Notes: generated by a model from the letters alone, not told the origin. A DNA stretch of 64,000 nucleotides from Streptococcus alactolyticus (GCF_012277075.1 NZ_JAAXMT010000005.1:372001-436000), one strand, 5' to 3'. Shown: positions 45,304 through 55,203, counted from the first letter of the stretch. Numbers and translations are program-made.

Positions 45304-46680
45304 CTACCTACTTCCCTCTCTTTTTAGTACGACTCCAAATGTTTTTGCAATAATTTTAATATCTTCACTGATGCTCCAGTTTTGGATATACTTCATATCA
45401 AGTGCCACGACTTCTTCAAAGTCGGTAATGTCACTACGACCGCTAACTTGCCATAAGCCAGTGATTCCTGGTTTGGTTGTTAAGCGTTTGAAATGATGTA
45501 ACTCATAGTGATGATACTCATCAAGCGTTGGTGGACGTGTGCCCACAACAGACATTTCACCCTTTAGGACATTGATAAATTGTGGTAATTCATCAAGTGA
45601 CCAATCACGTAACTTATGTCCAAATGGGAAGATACGAGGGTCATCTTCCATCTTAAACATTAAGTCAGTATCCAAATCATTTTGCGCTAGTAATTCTTTT
45701 TTGCGTTCTTCGGCATCGGTGTACATGCTTCTAAATTTGTAAATTTCAAAAACTTTACCGTTTTTACCAACCCGCTTTTGCTTGAAGATTAATGGCCCAG
45801 GTGATTGTTTTTTCACAATTGGTGCAATAATCAAGGCAACAATGCCAGTTAACACCAAGCCGATCAAGGCAATCACAATATCCATCAAACGCTTCAAAAC
45901 TAGTGCGCGAAATTTGACAATGGTATAAGCCGTTGTAACAAAAGTCATGTCACCAACTTTTTTCAGAACACTATCTCCAACATAAAAGTTAGAATAATTT
46001 CCAATTGCAACCGTTGTTGGAATCCCTAATAACCTCAAGCATTGAGCAAAACCTGAAAACTGTTCTAAATTGTGGTTGACTACAAAAATTTCATCAACTT
46101 GGTGATTAGCCACAAAATCTCTGATATTTTTATCTGTAGACAAAATTGGTTGTTCTACTTTAGAATTATTTTTCTTACTGATGTAAGCTGTAATGTGGTA
46201 ATTAAAACGATCTAAGTCAACTTCAATTTCCTTATCATTGTCAAAATCAGTCACCAAAAGAACTTTTTTAGGATTTGACATTTGCGTCTTAAACAAGGTC
46301 TTAACACAAATACGTCCGATAAAAACAAATAACGTTACAAGGACAAAGACCTGAATAAGAAAAGCATAAGACATCTGTGAAATATCTTGAATAAAACGAA
46401 CTTTCCCAAGAATCAGAACAAAGGTGAATAGGACAAGGACTCTTGTTCCAAAAATGATAGAAGAACGTAACTCCTGCAAATATCCGCGATTATTGATATA
46501 AGAGTATTCATCGGTTAAAACATTAACCGCAATGACGAGCCCCCAAAACAGAATTGCAAAGAATTTACTGTTAAAAAACTGATAAGGATAACAAGTGACA
46601 AGCACAAGGTAACTGACAATGACAGCAAAAACATCTGATAGGAAATAATATATTTTCTTTTTTGAATCTTCACTATACAT
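45304..46680 (-). CDS. cpsE: Undecaprenyl-phosphate sugar-1-phosphate transferase CpsE (initiating enzyme)
   Basis: CpsE starts each capsule repeat unit by loading glucose-1-phosphate (usually) onto undecaprenyl phosphate. The 458-residue protein has four N-terminal helices, a nucleotide-fold-like middle domain, one further helix (about 265-290) and the bacterial sugar-transferase domain with KFRSMYTDAEERKKELL, LDELPQFINVLKGEMSVVGTRPP and KPGITGLWQVSGR. It closes the conserved cpsABCDE head of the locus. Confidence 0.93.
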   Translation of the reverse strand: MYSEDSKKKIYYFLSDVFAVIVSYLVLVTCYPYQFFNSKFFAILFWGLVIAVNVLTDEYSYINNRGYLQELRSSIIFGTRVLVLFTFVLILGKVRFIQDISQMSYAFLIQVFVLVTLFVFIGRICVKTLFKTQMSNPKKVLLVTDFDNDKEIEVDLDRFNYHITAYISKKNNSKVEQPILSTDKNIRDFVANHQVDEIFVVNHNLEQFSGFAQCLRLLGIPTTVAIGNYSNFYVGDSVLKKVGDMTFVTTAYTIVKFRALVLKRLMDIVIALIGLVLTGIVALIIAPIVKKQSPGPLIFKQKRVGKNGKVFEIYKFRSMYTDAEERKKELLAQNDLDTDLMFKMEDDPRIFPFGHKLRDWSLDELPQFINVLKGEMSVVGTRPPTLDEYHHYELHHFKRLTTKPGITGLWQVSGRSDITDFEEVVALDMKYIQNWSISEDIKIIAKTFGVVLKREGSR

Positions 46681-46707
46681 ATCAACTCTAGACTATTCTA
46701 ATAGAAA

Positions 46708-47439
46708 CTATTTCTTTTTACGACGTCTATTCTTAGACGTTTCTTCCTTTGCCTTACCATAGTTTCCATAGTCGCCATAACTACCATAGTGACCGTAGGT
46801 ATCCGTAGTAACATCATATTGGTTTAAAATAACACCAAGGAAAACTGCACCACTTTGTTCCAGCTGTTCTTTCAATTTTGTGATGGTACGGCGACGATCT
46901 TCACCAGCTTTTGTTACTAAAAGGCTAGCATCCGAATAGTGTGCTAAAATAGCTGCATCAATCACTAAACCAAGTGGAGGTGTATCAATGATAACATAGT
47001 CGTATAAGCTACGAACCATATCAATCATGGTTTGAAATTGATTGTTTTGCAATAATGACGTTGGGTTAGGAGCAGCTTGTCCTGCCGGAATAACCATAAG
47101 GTTTGGAATCGTTGTTTCACAAATAACATCCGACAACTCTGCATTACCTGAAAGATAACTAGTCAAACCTTGGTATCGTTCATCTGAACGGAAAGTCCCT
47201 GACATAACCGAATTACGAGTATCTGCATCAATTAACAAAGTTCTAAAGCCTGCCTTAGCAAAGGAAATAGCAATATTCATCGATGTCGTTGATTTTCCCT
47301 CACCTGGCTGCGCTGATGTCAAGGTAATAATCTTGTAGTTTCGACCACTAAATTGAATATTGGTACGGATAGAATTGTAATATTCCTCCAAAGATTTGAC
47401 CATTTGCGCTTTAGCAGCTACTAATTCTAATTTTGGCAT
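46708..47439 (-). CDS. cpsD: Capsule regulatory tyrosine kinase CpsD (Wze)
   Basis: CpsD is a BY-kinase that autophosphorylates on a tyrosine cluster and, with CpsC, controls capsule length and placement. The 243-residue protein has Walker A (SAQPGEGKSTTSMN), Walker A' (LLIDADTR), Walker B (VIIDTPPLG) and a C-terminal YGHYGSYGDYGNYG cluster. It follows cpsC by 14 nt. CpsB is the matching phosphatase. Confidence 0.94.
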   Translation of the reverse strand: MPKLELVAAKAQMVKSLEEYYNSIRTNIQFSGRNYKIITLTSAQPGEGKSTTSMNIAISFAKAGFRTLLIDADTRNSVMSGTFRSDERYQGLTSYLSGNAELSDVICETTIPNLMVIPAGQAAPNPTSLLQNNQFQTMIDMVRSLYDYVIIDTPPLGLVIDAAILAHYSDASLLVTKAGEDRRRTITKLKEQLEQSGAVFLGVILNQYDVTTDTYGHYGSYGDYGNYGKAKEETSKNRRRKKK

Positions 47440-47453
47440 TACAATACTTCTCC

Positions 47454-48140
47454 TTACAATTTATCAATATCTGGAACAATTCCTAAAAGAGGCAGCCCAA
47501 GAACATCCTCAATATCTTCTGGACGACGTACACGATCATCAAGAACTTCTAGTATGATAATACTAATAACCGCTAATCCCCCACCAGCAATAACTCCAAT
47601 AAGTGTATTGCGTTTAATATTTGGTGATGAAGGTTCTTTCGGTACTTCTGCTGCCTCTAAAGTTGTCACGTCATCCACTTTCGTAACAGCTTTAATCTTC
47701 TCAGCAGCCACCTCTCGAACAGTGTTCGCGATAGTTGCAGCTTCTTGAGCATTATCATCTTCAACAGAAATCGAAATCACACGAGTATCTGTTGGAATAG
47801 TAACAGAAATCATTGATGATAACTCATTTGGTGTTAATGATAATTTTTCTTTATCAATAACTGAAGACAAAACTTCGTTTGATGTAATCACTTCTTGATA
47901 GTCCTTAACCAAATAAGATCCAGCCTGTAAATCTTGGTTTGTGATGCTATCTGCTGTACGGCTAACCACATAGATACGTGTTGTCGATGTGTACTTAGGT
48001 TTGATTAAAAAGACACTTCCTAATAAAGCGATCGTTCCGACAACAAGGGCGATAAAGATAATGAAGAACTTTCTACTCCAAAGCTTTCGCAACAAGTAAA
48101 GCACATCGATCTCGATGCTAGCATTGTCATTTGAATTCAT
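47454..48140 (-). CDS. cpsC: Capsule chain-length/kinase-activating protein CpsC (Wzd)
   Basis: A 228-residue membrane adaptor with a Wzz-type domain: helix one at about 24-45, an extracellular part, and helix two at about 178-200 followed by the cytoplasmic tail RVRRPEDIEDVLGLPLLGIVPDIDKL that activates CpsD. It lies between cpsB (8 nt) and cpsD. Confidence 0.94.
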   Translation of the reverse strand: MNSNDNASIEIDVLYLLRKLWSRKFFIIFIALVVGTIALLGSVFLIKPKYTSTTRIYVVSRTADSITNQDLQAGSYLVKDYQEVITSNEVLSSVIDKEKLSLTPNELSSMISVTIPTDTRVISISVEDDNAQEAATIANTVREVAAEKIKAVTKVDDVTTLEAAEVPKEPSSPNIKRNTLIGVIAGGGLAVISIIILEVLDDRVRRPEDIEDVLGLPLLGIVPDIDKL

Positions 48141-48148
48141 ATTAACTC

Positions 48149-48880
48149 CTATAAGTATTGATTTTCTAATAAGGCTTGTGGATTGCCTTCAAACAAGCGG
48201 TAAGCTCGATTGTTACCATATTCTTTTGCGACTATTTCTCTTGCTTTATCCATAAAAGGAGGACGAGGTCCTAGGTTATGCATATCACTAGCCACACAGT
48301 GAACTACATTTTTATCCAAGAAATAGCGAGCACGTTTTTTAAAGGTACGGTTTTTATCCCCAAAGAGTTTTGATTTCAAAATATGGGCACTATTGATTTG
48401 CGTATAGCAGCCCATGTTAATCAACTCCTTAACACGATCTTCTTCAAATTCTAGAGCATTATAACGTTCAATATGGGCAACAATCGGTGTGATACCAAGC
48501 ATAATGACATTACTAAGGGCTGTGTGAATGTCTTTCCATGGTGTGGTCATACTAAACTCAATCAAGGCATAACGTGTATTATGCATTTTAGGAACCTGAT
48601 TTTCCTCTAGTTTTTTTAGTAAGTCTCCACTATAGTAAAGTTCACCACCATACAAAATCGTAAGGTCTTCATACTTGGATTCTGCAGCCTCTTTGACTTG
48701 TTGAAAATGGTCGGCAATGGTCTCTTCTGGTGTTTCAAACATACCTTTGCGACGATGCGATGTTGACACAATCGTTCGGACACCTTGACGGTAGCTCTCG
48801 CCAATCAAATTCAAACTTTCTTGCAAAGTCGCTGGGCCATCATCAACACCAAAAACAATATGCGAGTGAATATCGATCAT
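48149..48880 (-). CDS. cpsB: Manganese-dependent protein-tyrosine phosphatase CpsB (Wzh)
   Basis: CpsB dephosphorylates CpsD. The 243-residue PHP-family enzyme begins MIDIHSHIVFGVDDGPATLQESL (metal ligands) and has later ligands in TSHRRK, VAHIERY and ASDMHNLGPRPP. It follows cpsA directly (stop and start adjacent), as in other streptococcal cps loci. Confidence 0.94.
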   Translation of the reverse strand: MIDIHSHIVFGVDDGPATLQESLNLIGESYRQGVRTIVSTSHRRKGMFETPEETIADHFQQVKEAAESKYEDLTILYGGELYYSGDLLKKLEENQVPKMHNTRYALIEFSMTTPWKDIHTALSNVIMLGITPIVAHIERYNALEFEEDRVKELINMGCYTQINSAHILKSKLFGDKNRTFKKRARYFLDKNVVHCVASDMHNLGPRPPFMDKAREIVAKEYGNNRAYRLFEGNPQALLENQYL

Positions 48881-50362
48881 TTATTTTCCTTCCATGACAT
48901 TTTTAATAGCTTGTGAGGCTTTTGCTACGCTAGCATTATCCAGTTGAATCATATAAAGGCTAGCATTTGGCATGGCGTAAGAGGTCAACTGTCCAGTTGA
49001 ACCTGTACCAGTTACTTCCTGTGAACTGAAAATGAATGTCTTACCTGAATCCAATTGTTCGTTCACCAATGACATCATTGTATTGAGAGGCATATTGGTT
49101 TGAATCGAATCTTGTAAGGTTGAAATAACATCTGAATAGTTAGAAACTGATTGGAATGACGTTAATTTTTCTACAATGGCTTGGATAACTTTCAATTGAT
49201 TATTTCCACGGTCATAGTCACCGTGTTCCAAACTATAACGTTCACGAACAAAGCCAAGGGCCTCTTCACCTGATGTTAGATTAATATTTCCAACACCAAA
49301 ATTGTAATTACCATGTAAGCTTGTGAACGCTTGGTCATTATAAACCGTTACACCACCTAAGGCATTAATGAGTTTTACAAATGAGGTGAAGTTCAAACGT
49401 GCGTAGTAATTTATTGGAATATCATAAAGATTTTCAAGGGTCTTAACAGATGTTTCAATACCATAGATTCCAGCGTGGGTTAATTTATCATACTGATCAG
49501 CTCCGCCATCTGGAATTCGAACATAAGAGTCACGTGGTGTGGTTGTCATAAGAATTTTATGGGTATTCATATTAACCGTCAAGATCAGGTTGACATCTGA
49601 ACGCGAAACCGTTGAAACAACACCTGAAGTATCAATACCACTAATATAGATGTTAAAGACATTTTTATCTGTTGTTTTAGCTGTATCTTCAATGGCTTTC
49701 TTGATTTTATAAGTATAGATGGTTTTTAGATTTGATTCGTAATCATTATAGGATAACTCAAGTAAACTTGAGTAGGAACTGTTTAGTACCATAGCTTGAC
49801 TGCTACCATTAATGAGATTTTCATAAGCAGATTGATAAGAATCAACGGGATTAACAGTTAACTCCACTCCTTTTTCAGATTTAATATTAGCAATCAAGGC
49901 ATTGATATTACTTTCATCTGCTGAAGTCGGTGCTTGCACATTGGTTAACTCACTCACATCCGAAATCGAACTATTGGCAGGAACAACCACTTTCATTTCG
50001 ATTTCAGAGTAACTAGCCGTCTTATTGATATTGTCGGCAACATCCACCAATGATTTAAAGGCGAATAAGGAAACACCAACGACAATCGAAAAAAGAACGA
50101 GCAAAACAGTTACCAGGTGTTTTCCCTTTTTAAACAATGTTAGTAGTAAACAAACAAGAAAAACAACTACCAACACGGCTGTGTAAATCACATTAACATG
50201 CCTAAAGGCTAAAATGTTATGAGCATACATGGTGTAGCTAGCAATTCCAGCTAAAAGGGCGAACAAAATTAATAAGACACCATTGGCAATCATCTGCGTG
50301 TCAAAACGGTCGTTTGAGCGACTACGATGACGCTTATGGCGTGTAGAATGGGACATTTTCAT
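48881..50362 (-). CDS. cpsA: LytR-CpsA-Psr family protein CpsA
   Basis: CpsA-type LCP proteins attach finished polymers to peptidoglycan. The 493-residue protein has a basic cytoplasmic N-terminus (HKRHRSRSND), three membrane helices (about 25-110), an accessory extracellular domain and the LCP domain (about 235-400) with NIYISGIDTSG, RSDVNLILTVN, TTPRDSYVRIPDG and FVRERYSLEHGDYDRGNNQ. Two ATGs two codons apart (50362 and 50356) are both possible starts. It heads the cps operon. Confidence 0.93.
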   Translation of the reverse strand: MKMSHSTRHKRHRSRSNDRFDTQMIANGVLLILFALLAGIASYTMYAHNILAFRHVNVIYTAVLVVVFLVCLLLTLFKKGKHLVTVLLVLFSIVVGVSLFAFKSLVDVADNINKTASYSEIEMKVVVPANSSISDVSELTNVQAPTSADESNINALIANIKSEKGVELTVNPVDSYQSAYENLINGSSQAMVLNSSYSSLLELSYNDYESNLKTIYTYKIKKAIEDTAKTTDKNVFNIYISGIDTSGVVSTVSRSDVNLILTVNMNTHKILMTTTPRDSYVRIPDGGADQYDKLTHAGIYGIETSVKTLENLYDIPINYYARLNFTSFVKLINALGGVTVYNDQAFTSLHGNYNFGVGNINLTSGEEALGFVRERYSLEHGDYDRGNNQLKVIQAIVEKLTSFQSVSNYSDVISTLQDSIQTNMPLNTMMSLVNEQLDSGKTFIFSSQEVTGTGSTGQLTSYAMPNASLYMIQLDNASVAKASQAIKNVMEGK

Positions 50363-50395
50363 CTCTACTTTCTAATAATAAATATTAACGTTCTT

Positions 50396-50424
50396 ATTTT
50401 ATCACTCAGTTGTTTTTTTTTCAA
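50396..50424 (-). promoter_or_regulatory. Likely main promoter of the cps operon
   Basis: -35 TTGAAA (50419-50424), 17-nt spacer, extended -10 TGATAAAAT (hexamer 50396-50401), about 35 nt upstream of cpsA. A second -10 (TATAAT, 50520-50525) without a good -35 lies further up, next to the palindrome. Confidence 0.65.
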
Positions 50425-50524
50425 TATAGTTTTCAATCAATTATTTGTAAATTCAATGTTTGAAAACAATCATGAAAACAAATAAAATAAGTATTTTTTA
50501 AGAAAATGAGAAACAATCAATTAT

Positions 50525-50554
50525 ATCGTTACAAAATCGTTACATATTTGTAAC
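50525..50554. promoter_or_regulatory. Candidate operator between cpsA and cpsY (direct repeats plus palindrome)
   Basis: ATCGTTACA occurs twice, 11 bp apart (50525-50533 and 50536-50544), one helical turn. The second copy is part of a palindrome GTTACATATTTGTAAC (50539-50554), which contains a T-N12-A pattern close to the T-N11-A of LysR sites. CpsY is the natural candidate binder. Confidence 0.4.
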
Positions 50555-50604
50555 AAGTGTTTTTTCTTTGTTATCGTTCGCTTTTTCTATTATATGCTCC
50601 CTAC

Positions 50605-50633
50605 TTGCCCTTCTTTCTATTTTAAGATAAACT
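50605..50633 (+). promoter_or_regulatory. Candidate promoter of cpsY
   Basis: -35 TTGCCC (50605-50610), 17-nt spacer, -10 TAAACT (50628-50633), ending 7 nt before the cpsY ATG. No ribosome site is visible, so a leaderless mRNA is possible. Confidence 0.4.
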
Positions 50634-50640
50634 AAAAGCT

Positions 50641-51549
50641 ATGAGAATACAACAATTACATTATATCGTTAAAATCGTTGAAACAGGTAGCATGAATGAG
50701 GCTGCCAAGCAACTATTCATCACGCAACCTAGCCTATCAAATGCTGTTCGGGATTTGGAGCGTGAAATGGGCATCAAAATTTTTATCCGCAATCCCAAAG
50801 GAATTACCTTAACCAAGGACGGTGTGGAATTTCTTTCTTATGCGCGCCAAATTTTGGAGCAGACTGCTCTTTTAGAAGAACGCTATAAGAGCAAAGATAC
50901 CAATCGTGAGCTATTTAGCGTGTCTTCACAGCATTATGCCTTTGTGGTCAACGCTTTTGTTTCTCTACTCAAGGGTGCTGATATGTCACGTTACGAGCTC
51001 TTTTTGCGGGAAACACGCACCTATGAGATTATTGACGACGTTAAGAATTTCCGTTCTGAAATCGGCGTTTTGTTTTTAAATAGCTACAACCGCGATGTCT
51101 TGACAAAGATGTTTGACGATAATCGTCTGACTTATACCAGTCTTTTTCAAGCACACCCTCATATCTTTGTGAGCCAGGATAATCCGCTTGCCAATCGCGA
51201 CATAGTGACCATGAAGGATTTGGAAGACTTTCCTTATTTGAGTTACGACCAAGGGATTCACAATTCCTTCTATTTTTCAGAAGAGATTTTTTCACAAATT
51301 CCGCATAAAAAGTCTATCGTCGTGAGTGACCGTGCGACCTTGTTTAATCTCTTGATTGGTTTGGATGGCTACACCATTGCTACGGGGATTTTAAATAGCA
51401 ATCTTAATGGTGACAATATCGTTTCTATTCCGCTGGATGTAGAGGATATGATTGATATTGTCTATATTCGTCATGAAAAAGCTAATCTTTCTAAGATGGG
51501 TGAGCGTTTCATTGATTACTTGCTTAAAGAAGTGCAATTTGACCAATAG
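50641..51549 (+). CDS. cpsY: LysR-type regulator CpsY (MtaR-like)
   Basis: A 302-residue LysR protein: N-terminal winged helix MRIQQLHYIVKIVETGSMNEAAKQLFITQPSLS and a C-terminal effector domain. It is divergent from cpsA, the classical cpsY position, hence the name. In group B streptococcus and other species its relatives (MtaR, CpsY) control methionine supply and surface properties more than capsule itself. Start chosen from the family N-terminus; there is no Shine-Dalgarno sequence. A strong terminator follows. Confidence 0.9.
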   Translation: MRIQQLHYIVKIVETGSMNEAAKQLFITQPSLSNAVRDLEREMGIKIFIRNPKGITLTKDGVEFLSYARQILEQTALLEERYKSKDTNRELFSVSSQHYAFVVNAFVSLLKGADMSRYELFLRETRTYEIIDDVKNFRSEIGVLFLNSYNRDVLTKMFDDNRLTYTSLFQAHPHIFVSQDNPLANRDIVTMKDLEDFPYLSYDQGIHNSFYFSEEIFSQIPHKKSIVVSDRATLFNLLIGLDGYTIATGILNSNLNGDNIVSIPLDVEDMIDIVYIRHEKANLSKMGERFIDYLLKEVQFDQ

Positions 51550-51554
51550 ATACC

Positions 51555-51605
51555 AAAAACTAGGACACATCCTGTTGCCATTTCAGGAGATGTCCTAGTT
51601 TTTTA
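51555..51605. terminator. Bidirectional terminator between cpsY and the deo operon
   Basis: AAAACTAGGACA ... TGTCCTAGTTTT, a stem of about 12 bp extended by imperfect pairs, with A-run and T-run on both sides. Confidence 0.85.
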
Positions 51606-51608
51606 TTA

Positions 51609-52406
51609 TTACCAGTCATAATGCGAACGCATTTCTTGCTTAATGAGTTCGTTAACACTATCAAAATAGAAATGATAACGGTCATAATGGATGCCAGCAT
51701 AGCTTGCCAGCGTAATGATTTTATTGAGGAAATCTTGTGAGGAGAAATTTGTAGTGCGGTGTAACTCCTCCTCGTCAAAAGGCTTAATCAGATGCGCCAA
51801 GGGATTGCGTACCGAACGCTCAAATTGACGCAACTCTCTTATGATTTCCTTGATATCATAAGGCAAATGACTGTATTGCAGCAATTCTGACAAGCTCTTT
51901 GTAGTTATCTTGTCATCACGCCTAATGGCCAGATACTGATGAAAAATGGGATAATCGCTTTGCTTCATTTTGTGAAAGAGCCATGTGTCGTACTGGGCAT
52001 TTTTAGCATCATGAATAAAGGTTTCAAAATTAGGAACCTCCCTCTTGGCCAAACGATAGAAAAGACGATAAAGAATGGGACTGACAGCCCTCACAAAATC
52101 AATGATTTTCTCGTTTTTTACCTTGGCTTCCAAATCCATGATATAATTGGCCAATTGCTCTTCTTCTCGAGGATTACGAATCACAGAAAAACCGTATTGC
52201 TGATAAATGGCCTGATTTTCCTCGTGATGAGCAAAGACAAAGCCCACATTTAATTCACGACGCTCTTTTAACATTTCTAAAAGATAGCAGCCTTGCTTTG
52301 GAAAGGCAGAATACTGCTCTGCAATCCTCCAAGCGTGGTGATAGGCATAAACATCCAAGAGAATATCTATGGTTTCATAGATGGGGATAGGAATGGGTGG
52401 CATCAT
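51609..52406 (-). CDS. HEPN-like protein of unknown function
   Basis: The 265-residue protein has no named function that I can prove. Near residue 200-225 it contains [20 protein letters not shown]. The RNPLAH element fits the Rx4H active-site motif of HEPN ribonucleases, and the region resembles the C-terminus of Csm6-type proteins. There is no CARF domain and no CRISPR gene nearby. The rest is mostly helical. Its ATG overlaps the deoD stop (ATGA), so it is translated with deoD as the last gene of the rpiA-deoB-punA-deoD run. Confidence 0.65.
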   Translation of the reverse strand: MMPPIPIPIYETIDILLDVYAYHHAWRIAEQYSAFPKQGCYLLEMLKERRELNVGFVFAHHEENQAIYQQYGFSVIRNPREEEQLANYIMDLEAKVKNEKIIDFVRAVSPILYRLFYRLAKREVPNFETFIHDAKNAQYDTWLFHKMKQSDYPIFHQYLAIRRDDKITTKSLSELLQYSHLPYDIKEIIRELRQFERSVRNPLAHLIKPFDEEELHRTTNFSSQDFLNKIITLASYAGIHYDRYHFYFDSVNELIKQEMRSHYDW

Positions 52407-53110
52407 TCAGCAATCAAGGTTTCAAGACCAACAGTCATCATATCTGTAAAGGTTGTTTGGCGTTCTTGAGCAGTTGTGTCCTCATCAGCCACAAGGCTAT
52501 CTGAAATCGTCATAATACCTAGAGCTTGCACCCCATGTTTAGCAGCTAAATAGTATAGAGCTGCAGCTTCCATTTCAACGGCTTTAACACCCAATTGACC
52601 CAATTGGATATTCTTGTCCGCAAAATCAGAATAGAAAGCATCCACAGACAAGACGCTACCAACGTGTGTTTTCATGCCCAAGTCTTGCGCAATGTGGTAA
52701 GCTTTGTCAAGCAGAGTGAAATCGGCAATTTGTGGGAAATCGTACAAAGGCCATTCGTTTTTAATCATACTTGATGTGGTTGCAGCAGCTTGTGCCAAGA
52801 CCAATTCACGCACATGAACATCCTTGTTCAAAGAACCCGCCGTTCCGACACGAATCAATTTTTTAACACCGTATGACGTAATCAATTCGTTGGCATAGAT
52901 AGAGATAGATGGCATTCCCATACCTGTTCCCATAACGCTGACGCGGTGTCCTTTGTAAGTTCCTGTATAACCAAGCATACCACGAATGTTATTGAAACAT
53001 ACAGCATCTTCTAAAAAGTTTTCAGCGATAAATTTGGCACGTAATGGGTCGCCTGGCAATAAAATTTTATCGGCAATGTCGCCTGGTTTGGCTTCAATAT
53101 GTATTGACAT
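52403..53110 (-). CDS. deoD: Purine nucleoside phosphorylase DeoD
   Basis: DeoD splits purine (deoxy)nucleosides with phosphate, giving base and (deoxy)ribose-1-phosphate. The 235-residue hexameric-type enzyme has [19 protein letters not shown] at the start, [27 protein letters not shown] and [12 protein letters not shown]. The ATG at 53108-53110 follows AAAGGAAG. It lies 55 nt behind punA and overlaps the HEPN-like gene by 4 nt. Confidence 0.94.
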   Translation of the reverse strand: MSIHIEAKPGDIADKILLPGDPLRAKFIAENFLEDAVCFNNIRGMLGYTGTYKGHRVSVMGTGMGMPSISIYANELITSYGVKKLIRVGTAGSLNKDVHVRELVLAQAAATTSSMIKNEWPLYDFPQIADFTLLDKAYHIAQDLGMKTHVGSVLSVDAFYSDFADKNIQLGQLGVKAVEMEAAALYYLAAKHGVQALGIMTISDSLVADEDTTAQERQTTFTDMMTVGLETLIAE

Positions 53111-53165
53111 AATACTTCCTTTCACTAAATAACAGTGTGGTATTTAAATACTACGTTTTAGTAGC

Positions 53166-53981
53166 CTAGTTCAATTCTACTAAAATAGACTTGACTAAGG
53201 TTTTGAAATCTTCTTTGATTTGTTGTGTAACGGCTACCACTTCTTCGTGGTTCAAAGAACTTTGGAAACCTGCGGCATGGTTCGTAATAGCTGAAATTCC
53301 CAAAACTTTTAAGCCTGAATGAGCAGCAACGATAACTTCTGGAACAGTTGACATGCCGACAGCATCTGCACCAAGTGTTTGGAAGGCACGGATTTCTGCT
53401 GGTGTTTCATAACATGGACCAGATACCCCAAGATAAACCCCTTCGTCTAGGGTAATACCGATTTTTTCAGCGACCTTGTGAGCAATAGCACGGTAGTCAG
53501 CTGTGTAGGCATCCGACATATCAGGGAAACGTGGACCAAATTCGTCAAGGTTTGTCCCAATCAATGGGTTTTGACCTGTCATGTTAATGTGGTCTGAAAT
53601 AGCCATCAAAGTTCCCGGGCCAAAACCAATACCACCAGCGGCATTGGTCACGATAAGCCCTTTACAACCAAGAGCTTTCATGACACGCACTGGGAAAGTC
53701 ACCACTTTCATGCTGTTGCCTTCATAAAAATGGAAACGCCCTTGAAGGGCAAGTACTTTGTGCCCACCAAGGTCACCGTAAACCAATTGGCCAGCGTGAC
53801 CCGCAACGGTTGACTGTCCCCAGTGTGGAATATCTTCATAAGGAATAACCACAGCATTGTCAATTTCTTCAGCTAATTCGCCAAGTCCTGAACCCAAAAT
53901 CAAGCCAAATTCAGGAGCATCACAAGCTTTTGAAACTAAAAACTGGCGCGCTTCCTCGATTTTTTCAATAATTGTTTTCAT
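53166..53981 (-). CDS. punA: Purine nucleoside phosphorylase PunA (trimeric type)
   Basis: A 271-residue phosphorylase of the trimeric class for guanosine/inosine: GLILGSGLGELAEEI, QGRFHFYEGNSMKVVTFPVR, NAAGGIGFGPGTLM and VGMSTVPEVIVAAH. It follows deoB by 10 nt. With DeoD it covers the range of purine nucleosides; the ribose-1-phosphate made is passed to DeoB. Confidence 0.93.
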   Translation of the reverse strand: MKTIIEKIEEARQFLVSKACDAPEFGLILGSGLGELAEEIDNAVVIPYEDIPHWGQSTVAGHAGQLVYGDLGGHKVLALQGRFHFYEGNSMKVVTFPVRVMKALGCKGLIVTNAAGGIGFGPGTLMAISDHINMTGQNPLIGTNLDEFGPRFPDMSDAYTADYRAIAHKVAEKIGITLDEGVYLGVSGPCYETPAEIRAFQTLGADAVGMSTVPEVIVAAHSGLKVLGISAITNHAAGFQSSLNHEEVVAVTQQIKEDFKTLVKSILVELN

Positions 53982-53991
53982 AAATGACCTC

Positions 53992-55203
53992 TTATACTAA
54001 TTTATCTAAGAAAGATTCCCCAATCATGGCTGTTGCAACACCAAAGTTTTCAGCAATTGTTGCTGAGATATCTGCAAAATGACCTTGTGGCAAGACACCC
54101 GTTTCTTTGAATGATGGACTGTAAGCCAAAAGTGGAATAAACTCACGGGTGTGGTCAGTTCCTGCATAGGTTGGGTCATTTCCGTGGTCTGCAGTCACCA
54201 AGAGCAAATCATCTTCTTTCATGTTAGCGATAATTTCTGGCAGACGGCTGTCAAATTCTTCCAAGCAATCACGGTAGCCCTCTGTGTCACGACGGTGTCC
54301 GTACATAGCGTCAAAATCAACCAGGTTAGTAAATGACAAACCTTTGGTAAATTCTGGCAATTGCATGGTTTTGAGAAGCGTATCTACACCGTGGTTGTTT
54401 GATTTGTTGTGACCCATATCATTTGTGATACCTGAACCGTTGAAAATATCGTTGATTTTACCAACACCATAAATTGGCACACCAGCGTCAGCCAATTTAT
54501 TAAGGACTGTTGGGGCAAATGGTGACAAAGCATAGTCGTGGCGGTTAGCCGTACGAGTGAAGTTTCCTGGTTCACCAACGTATGGACGAGCAATGATACG
54601 TCCCAGCAAACTTGGACGCTCTAAAGTGATCGAACGAGCAAATTCACAAATCTTATACAATTCATCAAGCGGAATCACATCTTCGTGCGCTGCAATTTGA
54701 AGTACTGGGTCTGCTGATGTGTAAACAATCAACTCACCTGTTTTCATTTGGCGTCCACCAAAGTCGGCGATAACTTGTGTTCCTGAATAAGGTTTGTTCG
54801 CTTCACGAATGATTTTACGACCTGAAAACTCTTCAATCTGCGTCAAGATTTCTTCAGGGAAACCGTCAAAGAAAGTGTCAAATGGTTCTGTAATGTTAAG
54901 CCCCATAATTTCCCAGTGGCCAGTCATAGTATCTTTTCCAAGTGATACTTCTTGCAATTTTGTCACATAGCCACTTGGTTGGCTTTCAGCTGGTACGGTT
55001 TTTAGGGGTGTTTCGCGTGGGATATTCCCAAGACCGATTTTTGCCATGTTTGGCACGTTTAGCCCTGCGACTTCTGAAATGTGACCAAGGGTGTCAGATG
55101 TTGTATCTGGAACTCCAGCATTAAAGAATTTATCTGAATCTGGTGCTGCTCCGATTCCGACAGAATCCAAAACAACAAGGTGAATACGATTAAATGTTGA
55201 CAT
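53992..55203 (-). CDS. deoB: Phosphopentomutase DeoB
   Basis: DeoB converts (deoxy)ribose-1-phosphate to the 5-phosphate. The 403-residue alkaline-phosphatase-fold enzyme has [14 protein letters not shown] (metal site), the phospho-threonine region [10 protein letters not shown] and the C-terminal [19 protein letters not shown]. The start ATG at 55201-55203 follows GAGGAAA. A short overlapping leader frame with a perfect AGGAGG lies just upstream. Confidence 0.94.
   Translation of the reverse strand: MSTFNRIHLVVLDSVGIGAAPDSDKFFNAGVPDTTSDTLGHISEVAGLNVPNMAKIGLGNIPRETPLKTVPAESQPSGYVTKLQEVSLGKDTMTGHWEIMGLNITEPFDTFFDGFPEEILTQIEEFSGRKIIREANKPYSGTQVIADFGGRQMKTGELIVYTSADPVLQIAAHEDVIPLDELYKICEFARSITLERPSLLGRIIARPYVGEPGNFTRTANRHDYALSPFAPTVLNKLADAGVPIYGVGKINDIFNGSGITNDMGHNKSNNHGVDTLLKTMQLPEFTKGLSFTNLVDFDAMYGHRRDTEGYRDCLEEFDSRLPEIIANMKEDDLLLVTADHGNDPTYAGTDHTREFIPLLAYSPSFKETGVLPQGHFADISATIAENFGVATAMIGESFLDKLV

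Noticed and set aside
46740..46800. Repeated TACCATAG-like units near the cpsD 3' end as a DNA repeat
   Set aside because: They encode the tyrosine/glycine cluster YGHYGSYGDYGNYG, a normal feature of CpsD.
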